DNA from: an uncultured Bacilli bacterium
GTDB taxonomy: Bacteria > Bacillota_I > Bacilli_A > RF39 > UBA660
Direction: 5' to 3'
Length of the DNA stretch: 21,328 bases
NCBI GenBank assembly: GCA_934098385.1
Contig: CAKOOJ010000011.1
Location: forward strand, 1 to 21,328
Shown: piece after piece, positions 21,227 through 21,328 of the stretch
Position numbering within the stretch: position 1 is the first letter of the stretch
Layout: each line of letters starts with the position of its first letter
Position numbers and translations under genes: made by a program
Notes under the pieces: generated by a model
The model's database searches: none
What the model was told of the DNA's origin: nothing
The model's input: the letters and a program-made list of their open reading frames with translations, nothing else

Positions 21227-21328
21227 TTACAATTTCATAACTTGTTCTTCAGTTAAATTAGTTATATCAACTATATCTTTATTTGAAAAATTTTTCTTTT
21301 TAAGAATTTTTGCAATATCAAATTGTTT
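21227..21328 (-). CDS. C-terminal end of a probable Rpn-family protein (partial)
   Basis: Only the last 33 codons are in the window. They read FDIAKILKKKNFSNKDIVDI and NLTEEQVMKL before a TAA. This helical tail, basic stretch then DI-x-x-I-T-x-L-x-x-E-x-V, is typical of the C-termini of Rpn/PD-(D/E)XK putative transposases and resembles the end of the remnant at 5814-6176. The rest of the gene lies beyond the edge. Confidence 0.55.
   Translation of the reverse strand, partial: KQFDIAKILKKKNFSNKDIVDITNLTEEQVMKL

Overview
The window is very AT-rich DNA from a low-GC, endospore-forming Bacillota. Several genes end in TGA (vanZ-like, the gene before era, yqzL, dnaB, dnaI) and Trp is coded by TGG, so the standard bacterial code applies and a mycoplasma with code 4 is excluded. 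Sporulation genes (yqfC, yqfD, spoIIIAH, gerE) and the order yqfC-yqfD...ybeY-cdd-era-yqzL-recO match the Bacillus-type block. The lineage looks like an uncultured gut member of the Bacilli/Erysipelotrichia-RF39 kind; this placement is inference.

Layout. (1) 1-640: a compact two-promoter module that I read as a type I toxin-antitoxin locus, followed by an unusual leader with nested inverted repeats and an 11-G tract. (2) 643-2382: a secreted or anchored TasA-like surface protein. Its C-terminal lectin-like segment (2173-2313) has a base composition and codon pattern unlike the rest of the gene, as expected of a variable region of a diversity-generating retroelement (DGR). Three hairpins follow it. 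(3) 2539-9426: the conserved sporulation/housekeeping block, with phoH, the PgpH-type gene and dgkA absent. It carries a VanZ-like gene, a duplicated cytidine deaminase whose second copy has lost its zinc ligands, an Rpn-family remnant and two unrecognised genes. (4) 9445-15069: dusB with a small kinase-like gene, uvrA, a small coiled-coil gene on the minus strand and trmB. (5) 15111-15509: a second copy of the module of region 1. (6) 15562-19337: tmcAL (minus), a small membrane ORF, and the helicase-loading pair dnaB-dnaI. (7) 19388-21328: an anchored hypothetical protein, then minus-strand gerE, spoIIIAH, three tandem micro-ORFs for short basic/hydrophobic peptides, and the 3' end of a probable Rpn-family gene. 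From 21035 to 21170 I see only AT-rich sequence.

The most notable material is the pair of convergent toxin/antisense-RNA modules. They keep 5' and 3' boxes and promoters, while the antisense terminator stems differ in sequence but still pair. Next come the apparently hypervariable lectin segment behind a slippage-prone, start-codon-sequestering leader, and the micro-ORF cluster next to spoIIIAH. No transfer RNA, ribosomal RNA, CRISPR array, reverse transcriptase or insertion sequence with intact transposase was found.
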